This document shows positions 16,385 to 23,015 of a stretch of 23,015 bases of DNA, piece after piece; the first letter of the stretch is position 1, and each line of letters begins with the position of its first letter. Origin of the DNA: CAYLRU01 sp964386565 (lineage in GTDB: Bacteria; Desulfobacterota; Desulfobacteria; Desulfobacterales; UBA5616). The notes below the pieces were generated by a model, which saw only the letters and a list, made by a program, of their open reading frames with translations, was not told the DNA's origin and ran no database searches. A program made the position numbers and the translations under genes. Location of the stretch: positions 1 through 23,015 of the forward strand of contig CAYLRU010000043.1 of assembly GCA_964386565.1 (NCBI GenBank), written 5' to 3'.

Positions 16385-16421
16385 TTGTACCAAGCGGTTA
16401 TCATAATATAATACGTTATGA
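16385..16421 (+). promoter_or_regulatory. Promoter with a flanking inverted repeat ahead of the TonB operon
   Basis: TTGTAC (16385-16390), a 16-base spacer and a perfect TATAAT (16407-16412) form a sigma-70-type promoter about 60 bases before the first ATG. TCATAA (16401-16406) and TTATGA (16416-16421) are an inverted repeat that brackets the -10 box, as an operator would. It is not a recognisable full Fur box. Confidence 0.45.
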
Positions 16422-16473
16422 AACAGTTTGGCGGTAACGTCAAGTACGCATCGTTGTTTTTTAAGGAGCTGAA

Positions 16474-17262
16474 ATGGGAAAATATAAATTGTTCGTTGTT
16501 TTTGCCGGGTGTTTGCTGGGATTGATCAGCACCGATTTTTTCAACGTTTATGGCCCGAGGGCCGAGGATTTTTCCGATAAGATCAGGCGGCCGGTTGAAC
16601 AAACCATTGAAATCCGTCAACAGACCCAACGGGATGAAGATCTGTGGGCGGCGGAAAAAGAAAAACTGTCCGCCCAATACGAGATGTTGTTAGAGAAACA
16701 TCAACAGTTGCTTGACCGGAATGCCGGGCTTGAAAAAGAAACCGATTATTACAGCGCTGAAATAAAATCCCTGACAAAACGGATCGAGGATGCCGGGCGG
16801 ATATCAAAAGAAATGCAGCCGTACCTGGTTGCGGTAATCGATCAACTGAAAAGACGGTTGGATAATGACATCCCGTTTTTGATTTCGGAAAGATCGGATC
16901 GCATCAACAAACTTCAAGCAATATCAGCCGACCCTGAAATCGATATCAGTGAAAAATACAGGAAAACCATGGAAGCCGTCCTGATCGAGGCGGAATACGG
17001 GAATACCATTGAGGTTTATCCGGAACAGATTACCGTTGAGGGTCAGAATGTCCAGGCCAGGATTTTCAGACTGGGGCGTGTATCCATGTTTTTTCAGTCT
17101 TTGGACCAAAAATACAGCGGGTTTTACGATGCCTTTGAAGAGAGATGGAAATATCTGCCGGAAAAATTTAACCGGGATATTGGAACTGCCGTTGAGATGG
17201 GATTAAAAAGGCGACCGGTTGACCTGGTCAATCTGCCGTTGGGAAGGATCGCAGCCCGATGA
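16474..17262 (+). CDS. DUF3450 family periplasmic coiled-coil protein
   Basis: This 262-residue protein opens with a signal sequence (MGKYKLFVVFAGCLLGLIS). A long coiled coil follows at about 40-115, then a globular region at about 120-260 (YLVAVIDQLKRRLDNDIPFL; EVYPEQITVEGQNVQARIFRLG; EERWKYLPEKF). This matches the DUF3450 family, which is regularly the first gene of TonB2/TtpC operons, for example in Vibrio. The ATG has an excellent AAGGAG eight bases upstream, and the stop overlaps the next start (ATGA at 17259-17262). It probably works in the periplasm with the TtpC-like protein, with which it shares the coiled-coil plus globular layout. Its exact job is not established. Confidence 0.85.
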   Translation: MGKYKLFVVFAGCLLGLISTDFFNVYGPRAEDFSDKIRRPVEQTIEIRQQTQRDEDLWAAEKEKLSAQYEMLLEKHQQLLDRNAGLEKETDYYSAEIKSLTKRIEDAGRISKEMQPYLVAVIDQLKRRLDNDIPFLISERSDRINKLQAISADPEIDISEKYRKTMEAVLIEAEYGNTIEVYPEQITVEGQNVQARIFRLGRVSMFFQSLDQKYSGFYDAFEERWKYLPEKFNRDIGTAVEMGLKRRPVDLVNLPLGRIAAR

Positions 17263-18710
17263 GATCGAACATGAATCGTTTGTTTTTCAGTCTTTTATTG
17301 GTTTTCACCCTCTTTGTCGCCGGGACCCGGGCCGAAGACATGCGACTGCGGGAACAGGAAGCCGAAAGGAAGAAAGCCGAACTGCTGGAAAAACTGGAAC
17401 AGGAAAAACAACAGGCACAAGTGGAAGCCCGGGAAAGCAAGCAGCGGATTATGTCTGATCGGAGGGCATTGGAGGCGGCCATATCGGAACTGGAAAACAA
17501 AATCAGGGTGCTTGAAAAACAAAATCGCGCGCTGATCGCAAAGCGGGAAGAACTCCTCTTACAGGAAAAAGCCTTGAAAGAAAGGCTGGGGGAAGTGGAT
17601 GCCGTGATTCACGAACTTGTCGGAAATATCCGCATCAATGCCCGGGAGCTTGACGGCCTCGTCAATCAGAGTCTGCAAAGTGCCGTGGACCCCGACAGAG
17701 GAGACTGGCTGGAAGGATTGATGGACAAGTCGTCTTTTCCGGGTATGGATGATGTTCAGGCAATGGTCAACCTGTTTTTTGATGAAATTCAACGCTCCGG
17801 AGAGGTGAGGATTGAAAATTGTCCCATGATCAACCGGTCCGGCGAGGAGGTCACCGCCGATATTTTGATTCTGGGTAATTTTACCTCAGCCTACCGATTG
17901 AAAGATGAAGTCGGGTTTTTGAATTATAATCCTGATGACCGCCGTTTTTATGCCTTGCCCAACCTGCCGTCGTGGCGACTGCGACGATGCATCAAAACCT
18001 ATATGGCCGGCGAATCCGATGCCGTCCCCGTTGATATTTCGCGGGGCGGTGCGCTGAGGCAACTGAGCCATCGAATGACGTTATGGGAGCAAATCACAAA
18101 GGGCGGTCCTATTGTATGGCCCATCCTCGGAATACTGGTTATGGCCGTTGTCCTGTTTGCCGAACGGTTGATTTTTCTGGTCAGGAAAAGCATTGATGCG
18201 GAAAAATTCATGGAACAGATGAGCGGTTGTATTTCAGCCGGTGACTGGGAAACTTGCCGTTTGATCTGCCGGCGGCAAAAAGACAAACCATTGGCAAATA
18301 TTATCACGGCGGGTATAAACTTCAGACACATGCATCGCCAGGACATGGAAAACGTCCTGCAGGAGACCATTCTGCGGGAGATTCCGCCCATGGAGAGGTT
18401 TTTGTCGACGTTGGGGATGCTTGCCGCCATTGCACCTTTACTCGGGCTTTTGGGAACCGTTACCGGGATGATCAATACGTTTCATGTCATTACGTATTAC
18501 GGCACCGGGGACCCCCGCATGATGTCAGGAGGGATATCCGAAGCCCTGGTGACCACAATGCTGGGTTTGATGGTGGCCATTCCCATTATGTTCGGTCATA
18601 CCATTTTGTCCCGTCGTGTGGAAAACATGATCGCGGAAATGGAAGAAAAGGCTGTTTCGTTCATCAATATGGTTTACAAGACAAAGGAAGGTGGTCCGGA
18701 TGCTCGTTGA
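17259..18710 (+). CDS. ttpC: TtpC-like ExbB/TolQ-family protein with a periplasmic coiled-coil domain
   Basis: This 483-residue fusion has an N-terminal signal sequence (about residues 5-25) and a Lys/Glu-rich coiled coil (about 27-130). A DUF3450-like periplasmic domain follows (about 140-265; note the parallel of SFPGMDDVQAMVNLFF and EEVTADILILGNF with the preceding gene). The MotA/TolQ/ExbB proton-channel domain closes the protein (about 275-480), with three membrane segments: PIVWPILGILVMAVVLF, MLAAIAPLLGLLGTVTGM and ALVTTMLGLMVAIPIMF. In Vibrio, TtpC is needed for TonB2-dependent iron-siderophore uptake, alongside a normal ExbB. The gene order here is the same. It overlaps both neighbours. 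Confidence 0.9.
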   Translation: MRSNMNRLFFSLLLVFTLFVAGTRAEDMRLREQEAERKKAELLEKLEQEKQQAQVEARESKQRIMSDRRALEAAISELENKIRVLEKQNRALIAKREELLLQEKALKERLGEVDAVIHELVGNIRINARELDGLVNQSLQSAVDPDRGDWLEGLMDKSSFPGMDDVQAMVNLFFDEIQRSGEVRIENCPMINRSGEEVTADILILGNFTSAYRLKDEVGFLNYNPDDRRFYALPNLPSWRLRRCIKTYMAGESDAVPVDISRGGALRQLSHRMTLWEQITKGGPIVWPILGILVMAVVLFAERLIFLVRKSIDAEKFMEQMSGCISAGDWETCRLICRRQKDKPLANIITAGINFRHMHRQDMENVLQETILREIPPMERFLSTLGMLAAIAPLLGLLGTVTGMINTFHVITYYGTGDPRMMSGGISEALVTTMLGLMVAIPIMFGHTILSRRVENMIAEMEEKAVSFINMVYKTKEGGPDAR

Positions 18711-19302
18711 GTCCGCCGACCGCATATGGGATTATATGAGCGGCGGCGGCATCGTAATGGTGCCCTTGGCTGCGGTTTCTTTGGTGATGTGGGTGTTGAT
18801 CATCAACAGGATCATCTTTTTTCGTCGGCTTTACCGGCGAAACATGAATCGAAAGACAGCCGGGAAACTGGTTAAATCGGGCCGACTGCCGGATTCACGG
18901 CTATACAGCGGCGCCGTTGCGCTTCTGGTGACGACATTTTTAAAAAAAAGAAGCCGCGTACCCGAGTTGGATACGTACATACTGGATGAAACCGTCATGT
19001 CTCTGGCGGCATTGCTGGACAGATACCTGTCCGTAATCGGCGTTTTGGCCAAAACCGCCCCGTTGCTGGGGCTGCTGGGTACTGTTCTGGGGATGATCAC
19101 CACTTTTGATATTATCTCTTTTTATGGGACAGGCAATGCCAAGGCCATGGCCGGCGGCATTTCAGAAGCGCTGATTACCACCCAGACCGGTTTACTGGTG
19201 GCCATTCCCGGTTTGTATATGAGTAATTTTTTAAAGCGAAGAGCCCAATTGTTGAAGCAGCGCATCGCCTCGGTGGGAATCTATCTGAAGCGGTACGTAT
19301 AG
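18700..19302 (+). CDS. exbB: ExbB-like proton channel subunit
   Basis: This 200-residue inner-membrane protein of the MotA/TolQ/ExbB family forms the proton channel that powers TonB. The three membrane segments are at about 18-40 (GIVMVPLAAVSLVMWVLII), about 110-135 (APLLGLLGTVLGMITTF) and about 150-175 (ALITTQTGLLVAIPGLYM); the glycine-rich LLGLLGTVLGM motif is characteristic. I chose ATG 18700, with AAGGAAGG eight to nine bases upstream; GTG 18691 in the same frame sits too close to that site. It overlaps the end of the TtpC-like gene by 11 bases, which implies coupled translation. The stop is TAG. Confidence 0.92.
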   Translation: MLVESADRIWDYMSGGGIVMVPLAAVSLVMWVLIINRIIFFRRLYRRNMNRKTAGKLVKSGRLPDSRLYSGAVALLVTTFLKKRSRVPELDTYILDETVMSLAALLDRYLSVIGVLAKTAPLLGLLGTVLGMITTFDIISFYGTGNAKAMAGGISEALITTQTGLLVAIPGLYMSNFLKRRAQLLKQRIASVGIYLKRYV

Positions 19303-19332
19303 CCTGAATCTGGATGGAATCGGAGAAACCCC

Positions 19333-19755
19333 ATGCTAAACATCACGGCGGCCAGAAAGGCAAAACAGCAGACGGCGGAACTCAATATTGCTCCGCTCAT
19401 TGACATGGTGTTTATTTTATTGATTTTTTTCCTGGTCACCACCAGTTTTGTCAAGGAATCCGGTGTGGACGTTGCCAGGCCGACGGCTGCAACGGCCCTC
19501 AACAAGGAAAAATCCGGCCTGCTCATCGGGATTACAAAGGATAACAGGGTGTTTATAGATAAGCGGGAGATCGATATCCGGGCAGTTCGGGCCAATGTGG
19601 AGCGGTCTTTGGCTGAAAATCCGGAAGGGGGCGTAGTGATTGTTGCGGACAAGGAGAGCAACACCGGCACGGTGGTCGCCGTTTTGGACGGATGCAAGCT
19701 TGCAGGGGCCAAGAACGTCTCTATTGCCGCAAGCCTGCCTGATGGTGGCGAGTGA
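19333..19755 (+). CDS. exbD: ExbD-like energy transducer subunit
   Basis: This 140-residue protein of the ExbD/TolR family has a short cytoplasmic N-terminus and one membrane helix. The helix holds the essential acid: in LNIAPLIDMVFILLIFFLVT the Asp after PLI lines the proton path in ExbD. A small periplasmic domain follows, with typical ExbD elements (GLLIGITKDNRVFIDKREID; VVIVADKESNTGTVVAVLDG). Length and layout are normal. GGAG lies 7-8 bases before the ATG, and 30 bases separate it from exbB. Confidence 0.95.
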   Translation: MLNITAARKAKQQTAELNIAPLIDMVFILLIFFLVTTSFVKESGVDVARPTAATALNKEKSGLLIGITKDNRVFIDKREIDIRAVRANVERSLAENPEGGVVIVADKESNTGTVVAVLDGCKLAGAKNVSIAASLPDGGE

Positions 19756-19773
19756 GAAAGACCTTATTGTCGT

Positions 19774-20442
19774 ATGAAGAATGACGTGAAGAACGGGGCT
19801 GACTGGTATGCAGCGATTGTTTTTGCCGTGATGTTGAATGCGGTGCTCTTCAGTCTGATGCCGGGCTTGTTGTCCCCTGCATCGGATATGAAAGATGCTG
19901 TTTTGCCCGTTTACCCTGTCAATGTGATTCGGATCAGACGACCGGAGGTGCCGCCGGAAAGAAAACCGGCGCAGAAGCCCAAGCCGGAAAATCAGGTCCG
20001 GCAAAAGACGGTGAAACAGGAACTTTTTCAAAAAAAGCCTGCAACCCGGCTCCAACTGCCGTTTGAGATAAATCCCTCGCTGCCGCAGATGCCCGGTGTA
20101 ACCCCCTCTTTGTTTATGGAAAAATATGCTGTTCATGGATCGGAAATCTACGGCATGGGCGATATTGATAAGCCCATCACGCCGCTTGTCCAGGCTCCGC
20201 CGGTTTATCCCATGCGCGCGAGGCGGTTGGGGATTGAAGGATGGGTTCGGGTAACCATTCTCGTATCGGAGCAGGGGGAAGTGGAAAACATCGATATCCT
20301 GGAATCGGAACCAAGGGGCGTTTTTGAAAACAGCGTGATCCAGTGTGTTCGTTCCTGGCGGTTTTCACCGGGGACCATCCACGGAGAGCCCGTTAAAACA
20401 CGGGTTCAGACCACCATCCGATTTAATCTGGAAAATGAATAG
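19774..20442 (+). CDS. tonB: TonB energy transducer
   Basis: This 222-residue TonB family protein has a short cytoplasmic N-terminus and a membrane anchor at about residues 10-30 (AAIVFAVMLNAVLFSLM). The periplasm-spanning Pro/Lys/Glu-rich linker is short (about 45-75), as in the TonB2 group. The C-terminal TonB domain (about 140-220) has PPVYPMRARRLGIEGWV, LVSEQGEVENIDILES and the conserved SWRFSPGTIHGEPV. It links the ExbB/ExbD motor to outer-membrane receptors. It starts 18 bases after exbD. The stop (TAG) lies three bases before a large nested palindrome, so the TPR gene downstream may be expressed at a different level. Confidence 0.95.
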   Translation: MKNDVKNGADWYAAIVFAVMLNAVLFSLMPGLLSPASDMKDAVLPVYPVNVIRIRRPEVPPERKPAQKPKPENQVRQKTVKQELFQKKPATRLQLPFEINPSLPQMPGVTPSLFMEKYAVHGSEIYGMGDIDKPITPLVQAPPVYPMRARRLGIEGWVRVTILVSEQGEVENIDILESEPRGVFENSVIQCVRSWRFSPGTIHGEPVKTRVQTTIRFNLENE

Positions 20443-20445
20443 AAT

Positions 20446-20569
20446 CGGTTTCAAAACCTCGAATCAGGTTCAAGAGCAAGGCCCGGTTCGACAAAAAATA
20501 CTCACATATTCGGTAATATGTGAGTATTTTGAGCGCTGCTATCGGGCCTTGAACGACGTTTTGAAACCG
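20446..20569. repeat. Nested 124-bp palindromic element between tonB and the TPR gene
   Basis: Three perfect inverted-repeat pairs are nested. The outer 12-bp arms are CGGTTTCAAAAC (20446-20457) and GTTTTGAAACCG (20558-20569). The middle 9-bp arms are CAAGGCCCG (20477-20485) and CGGGCCTTG (20543-20551). The inner 15-bp arms are AAATACTCACATATT (20496-20510) and AATATGTGAGTATTT (20515-20529), with a 4-base loop CGGT. The left half carries a short CAAGAGCAAG near-duplication that makes the spacers unequal. It fills most of the 151-base gap. It could be a dispersed MITE/REP-like repeat or an operon-internal RNA structure; it has no transposase gene. Confidence 0.9.
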
Positions 20570-20593
20570 CTGACAGCAAATTTTGTTGCCCAA

Positions 20594-21889
20594 ATGAAAT
20601 ATGAACCGCTAAAAAGAGCCTGTATTCCGTTGATGTCGATGTTTATCGTGTGGCTTGCATGGGCAGGTCCGGTTCACGGGGCGGAAGACATTCCGTTATC
20701 CGTGTCCCGTGCCGTTAATCATTCGTACGACTTGCTGGGGGAGGGGCGGATCGACGAAGCCCTTGATTATCTTTTATCGGTTAAAAACAAGGGGCACGAA
20801 CACTATCTCATTCATTTTGCTCTGGGCAATTGCCATATGCGGGCCGGGCAATATGTAAAGGCCGGAGAAGAATATCTCCTGGCGGTTGGACAATCACCGG
20901 ATTATGCACCGGCCTGGTTCAATCTGGCAAAAAGCCGATACGAACTCGGAGATTATGCAAAAGCCGCTGATGCGTTTATAACGGCATATGACCGGTCATC
21001 GGAAAAAAATGCAACGACCCTGTATTTCGCCGGGGTCGCTTTTCTAACGGCAAACCAGCCGGGTAAAGCCCTGGACGTTTTCGATCGACTCATGACGGTA
21101 CATGAGGAAGAAATAAAACCGGAATGGAAAGCCGCGAAGGTCCATGCGCTGCTCGCCCTGAAAAAAAATCGCGAGGCATTGCCCCTGATCGAGGACATGG
21201 CAAGGACCGTTGAGGGTCCCCAAAAAAAACATTGGCAGGAAACATTGCTGTATCAGTATATGCTTCTGGGCATGAACGAAAAAGCCCTGTCATATGCCGA
21301 TGACCTGACACGGGAAGACCCCATGGAACCCAAGTGGTGGAAGGGGCTGGTGCATCTGCAACTGACCCGGGACCGGTACCGGGAAGCATTGGTCGCATTG
21401 ACAATATACGGTCATTTAAAGGTACCTACCATTGAGGAAAAGAGGCTTATGGCGGACCTGTCGACAGCCGCGGATATACCGGCCCGGTCAGTGGAAATAT
21501 TAAAAGACATTCTTTTGGAAAAATGGGATACGGACATTGTAAAGGCGGTTGTGCGCAATTATATGTCCCTTCATCAACCTGAAGAAGCCTTGAAGTGGGT
21601 GGATAAAGGATTAACAAATGATGCGGAAAACCCGGACCTGTTGATGCTGAAGGGAAACATTCTCTTTATGCAGAAAGACTATGCCGGTGCAGCAAGGGTG
21701 TTTAAGGAACTGACCCGGCAGGACGTTGCATCGGGACGGCCGTGGCTGATGCTGGGGTATGCTGCATGGAATATGGATGATATTGAAACCGCATACAGGG
21801 CCATGAAGCAGGCAAAAACGTATCCGGACCAGCGAAATCAGGCCGAAAAAGCCCTGCGGAGCCTTTCAGCGCTGAAAAGAGCGCATTGA
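20594..21889 (+). CDS. Periplasmic TPR-repeat protein of the TonB2 operon
   Basis: This 431-residue protein has a signal peptide (about residues 1-30, MKYEPLKR, hydrophobic core, cleavage near VHGAED). At least eight tetratricopeptide-type helical repeats follow, e.g. LIHFALGNCHMRAGQYVKAG, AWFNLAKSRYELGDYAKAAD, LLMLKGNILFMQKDYAGAA and PWLMLGYAAWNMDDIETAY. It should be a periplasmic scaffold. A TPR protein closes many TonB2/TtpC operons, so partnership with the TonB complex is likely, though its role is unknown. I chose ATG 20594 because it gives the signal peptide and lies after the palindrome. The frame is open back into tonB (to 20345), but those residues have no recognisable features. No strong Shine-Dalgarno precedes the ATG. 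It ends 9 bases from the convergent flavoprotein gene. Confidence 0.88.
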   Translation: MKYEPLKRACIPLMSMFIVWLAWAGPVHGAEDIPLSVSRAVNHSYDLLGEGRIDEALDYLLSVKNKGHEHYLIHFALGNCHMRAGQYVKAGEEYLLAVGQSPDYAPAWFNLAKSRYELGDYAKAADAFITAYDRSSEKNATTLYFAGVAFLTANQPGKALDVFDRLMTVHEEEIKPEWKAAKVHALLALKKNREALPLIEDMARTVEGPQKKHWQETLLYQYMLLGMNEKALSYADDLTREDPMEPKWWKGLVHLQLTRDRYREALVALTIYGHLKVPTIEEKRLMADLSTAADIPARSVEILKDILLEKWDTDIVKAVVRNYMSLHQPEEALKWVDKGLTNDAENPDLLMLKGNILFMQKDYAGAARVFKELTRQDVASGRPWLMLGYAAWNMDDIETAYRAMKQAKTYPDQRNQAEKALRSLSALKRAH

Positions 21890-21898
21890 ATCGGCAGT

Positions 21899-22858
21899 TT
21901 ACATGAGTTGCCGCACAATTGTTTCCCAATCCGCCGCCATTTTCCCAATGATGTCCTTAACGGGCAAAATGTCCTTAATCAGTCCGGCAGAGGCGCCGCA
22001 ATATGCCTCCCCGTTGTCCAGATCTCCCTCCAGCCCGGCTGTTCGTGAAGCAGCATGGCCCAGGAATTGTCTTAACTCTTCTATCGTTGCGCCGGCTTCT
22101 TCCAGCGCCACGAGGCTCTGGGTGAAGGCCGTGTTTTTCAGACTTCTGCTGGGAATCAATTTTCGGAGGGTGATGACCGTGTCTGTGTCGCCTGCGGATA
22201 AAATGGCTTTTTTATACGCATCGTCGGCAATGCATTCACGGGACATTAAAAAACGGGTGCCCATCTGGACGCCTTCGGCGCCAAGGGCCATGGCCGCCGC
22301 CATTCCCCGTGCGTCGACAATCCCGCCGGCCGCAATGACCGGAATACCGACGGCATCCGCTACCTGGGGCAGAAGGGAAAAAAGGGGGATTTCATCAAAT
22401 CCGTTTCTTGCCGCGGCTTCCACACCCTCTGCAATAACGGCATCCACTCCGGCTGCCTCGGCTTTTTTGGCGTGCTTAACGGAACTCACCACATGCAACA
22501 CGTTGATGCCGCCGTTTTTCAGCAGGCCGGTAAAGACGGCCGGATCACCGGCCGCCGTAACGACCACGTCGATGCCTTTGCCCAGGGCAAGATCCATCAG
22601 GAGTCCCACATCCCTTAAATCCAGTGGGAGATTTACGCCAAAGGGTTTTGATGTGAGTTCCCTGGCCCGGTCAATCTGGGCTGATAAATGCTTTACCGCA
22701 TCGCCGTGGGGTTCGCTGCCCGCAAGGGGACTGATAATCCCCATTCCTCCTGCGTTGGAAACCGCGGCGGCAAGCCCGGCGTCTGCAATCCAGAGCATTC
22801 CGCCCTGCAGGATGGGGTATGCGATGGAAAGAAGATCACAGACAATTGTTTTTTTCAC
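21899..22858 (-). CDS. Nitronate monooxygenase / FabK-like FMN enzyme
   Basis: This 319-residue cytoplasmic flavoprotein is a TIM-barrel enzyme of the nitronate monooxygenase (2-nitropropane dioxygenase) family, which also includes the enoyl-ACP reductase FabK. Family signatures are YPILQGGMLWIA near the N-terminus, SNAGGMGIISPL, KPFGVNLPL, VDAVIAEGVEA, the FMN-phosphate loop IPVIAAGGIVDARG, ALGAEGVQMGTRFL and SRECIADDAYK. Which of the two activities it has cannot be told from sequence alone; a fabK role would normally come with fatty-acid genes, none of which are here. The start is GTG 22856-22858, six bases after the stop of the small zinc-ribbon gene, so it is probably translated by coupling. 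Only a weak ribosome-binding site of its own is visible. Confidence 0.9.
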   Translation of the reverse strand: MKKTIVCDLLSIAYPILQGGMLWIADAGLAAAVSNAGGMGIISPLAGSEPHGDAVKHLSAQIDRARELTSKPFGVNLPLDLRDVGLLMDLALGKGIDVVVTAAGDPAVFTGLLKNGGINVLHVVSSVKHAKKAEAAGVDAVIAEGVEAAARNGFDEIPLFSLLPQVADAVGIPVIAAGGIVDARGMAAAMALGAEGVQMGTRFLMSRECIADDAYKKAILSAGDTDTVITLRKLIPSRSLKNTAFTQSLVALEEAGATIEELRQFLGHAASRTAGLEGDLDNGEAYCGASAGLIKDILPVKDIIGKMAADWETIVRQLM

Positions 22859-22864
22859 GGGATT

Positions 22865-23005
22865 TTAATCCGAAGACGGCGTCTTTTTCGGCTGTTGGAC
22901 TTCCATCTCCTTGCCGCAGCATTCCGGGTTCGGCGCTGCTGCTTTTGTGCAAAGTATTTGTGTTCCGCAGGTTTCGCAACTGTATCGTTTCCCTAACTGA
23001 CTCAT
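22865..23005 (-). CDS. 46-residue desulforedoxin-like metal-binding protein
   Basis: The minus strand encodes a 46-residue protein starting at ATG 23003-23005 with a perfect GGAGG six bases upstream (23011-23015). It has YSCETCGTQ (C10, C13), C19 and a PECCGKEM end (C29, C30). The spacing of a CxxC pair and a later CC followed by G-x-x-M matches the desulforedoxin domain (also the N-terminus of desulfoferrodoxin), which binds one Fe or Zn by four Cys. Small proteins of this kind are typical of sulfate reducers and strict anaerobes. It could be a rubredoxin-like electron carrier or a zinc-bound chaperone for the adjoining flavoprotein, six bases downstream; the latter is inference. The C-terminal tail (VQQPKKTPSSD) is polar. 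Confidence 0.82.
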   Translation of the reverse strand: MSQLGKRYSCETCGTQILCTKAAAPNPECCGKEMEVQQPKKTPSSD

Positions 23006-23015
23006 TGTTTCCTCC

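Noticed and set aside
20345..20593. Upstream extension of the TPR protein to the start of its open frame
   Set aside because: It would run through the end of tonB and the palindrome, and would bury the clear signal peptide that begins at 20594.
21903..22868. Long open frame (321 codons) on the plus strand
   Set aside because: It mirrors the nitronate monooxygenase gene; its Ala/Ser/Pro-rich sequence is a by-product of the opposite-strand codons.

Overview
This window looks like chromosome from an anaerobic, Gram-negative deltaproteobacterium, most probably a sulfate reducer of the Desulfobacterales type. That placement is inferred from gene content: a bacterial archaemetzincin, a cysteine-rich GcvH-like protein, a desulforedoxin-like mini-protein, sigma-54 two-component regulation and a TtpC-type TonB operon. 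Coding density is high. I see no phage, insertion sequence or CRISPR array.

Layout. 1-291 (-): the N-terminal part of a membrane glycosyltransferase running off the left edge. 364-436 (-): tRNA-Arg(CCT). 603-2420 (-): an MltD-like lipoprotein transglycosylase with LysM domains. 2568-5772 (+): a promoter, a soluble sensor kinase, an overlapping NtrC-type sigma-54 activator and a terminator. 5904-6488 (+): archaemetzincin. 6581-7504 (-): a GcvH-like protein with a duplicated four-cysteine module, preceded by a sigma-54 promoter candidate. 7945-8535 (-): a small SAM methyltransferase. 8735-11038 (+): a radical SAM protein of unknown function, then prmA broken by an in-frame TAG.

11063-16354 (-) is a tight run reading Nudix hydrolase, MoxR/chelatase-like AAA+ ATPase, VWA-domain protein, dynamin-like membrane GTPase. 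The last three are joined by an overlapping stop/start and a 9-base gap, so they probably form one functional unit.

16474-21889 (+) is a complete TonB2-type energy-transduction operon: DUF3450 protein, TtpC-like fusion, ExbB, ExbD, TonB, and a periplasmic TPR protein. A 124-base nested palindrome lies between tonB and the TPR gene. 21899-23005 (-) holds a 46-residue zinc-ribbon protein and a nitronate monooxygenase/FabK-like flavoprotein.

The points most worth following are: the amber codon at a conserved Trp of prmA; the nested palindrome after tonB; the AAA+/VWA/dynamin trio; and the possible circuit linking the sigma-54 activator to the Cys-rich GcvH-like gene.
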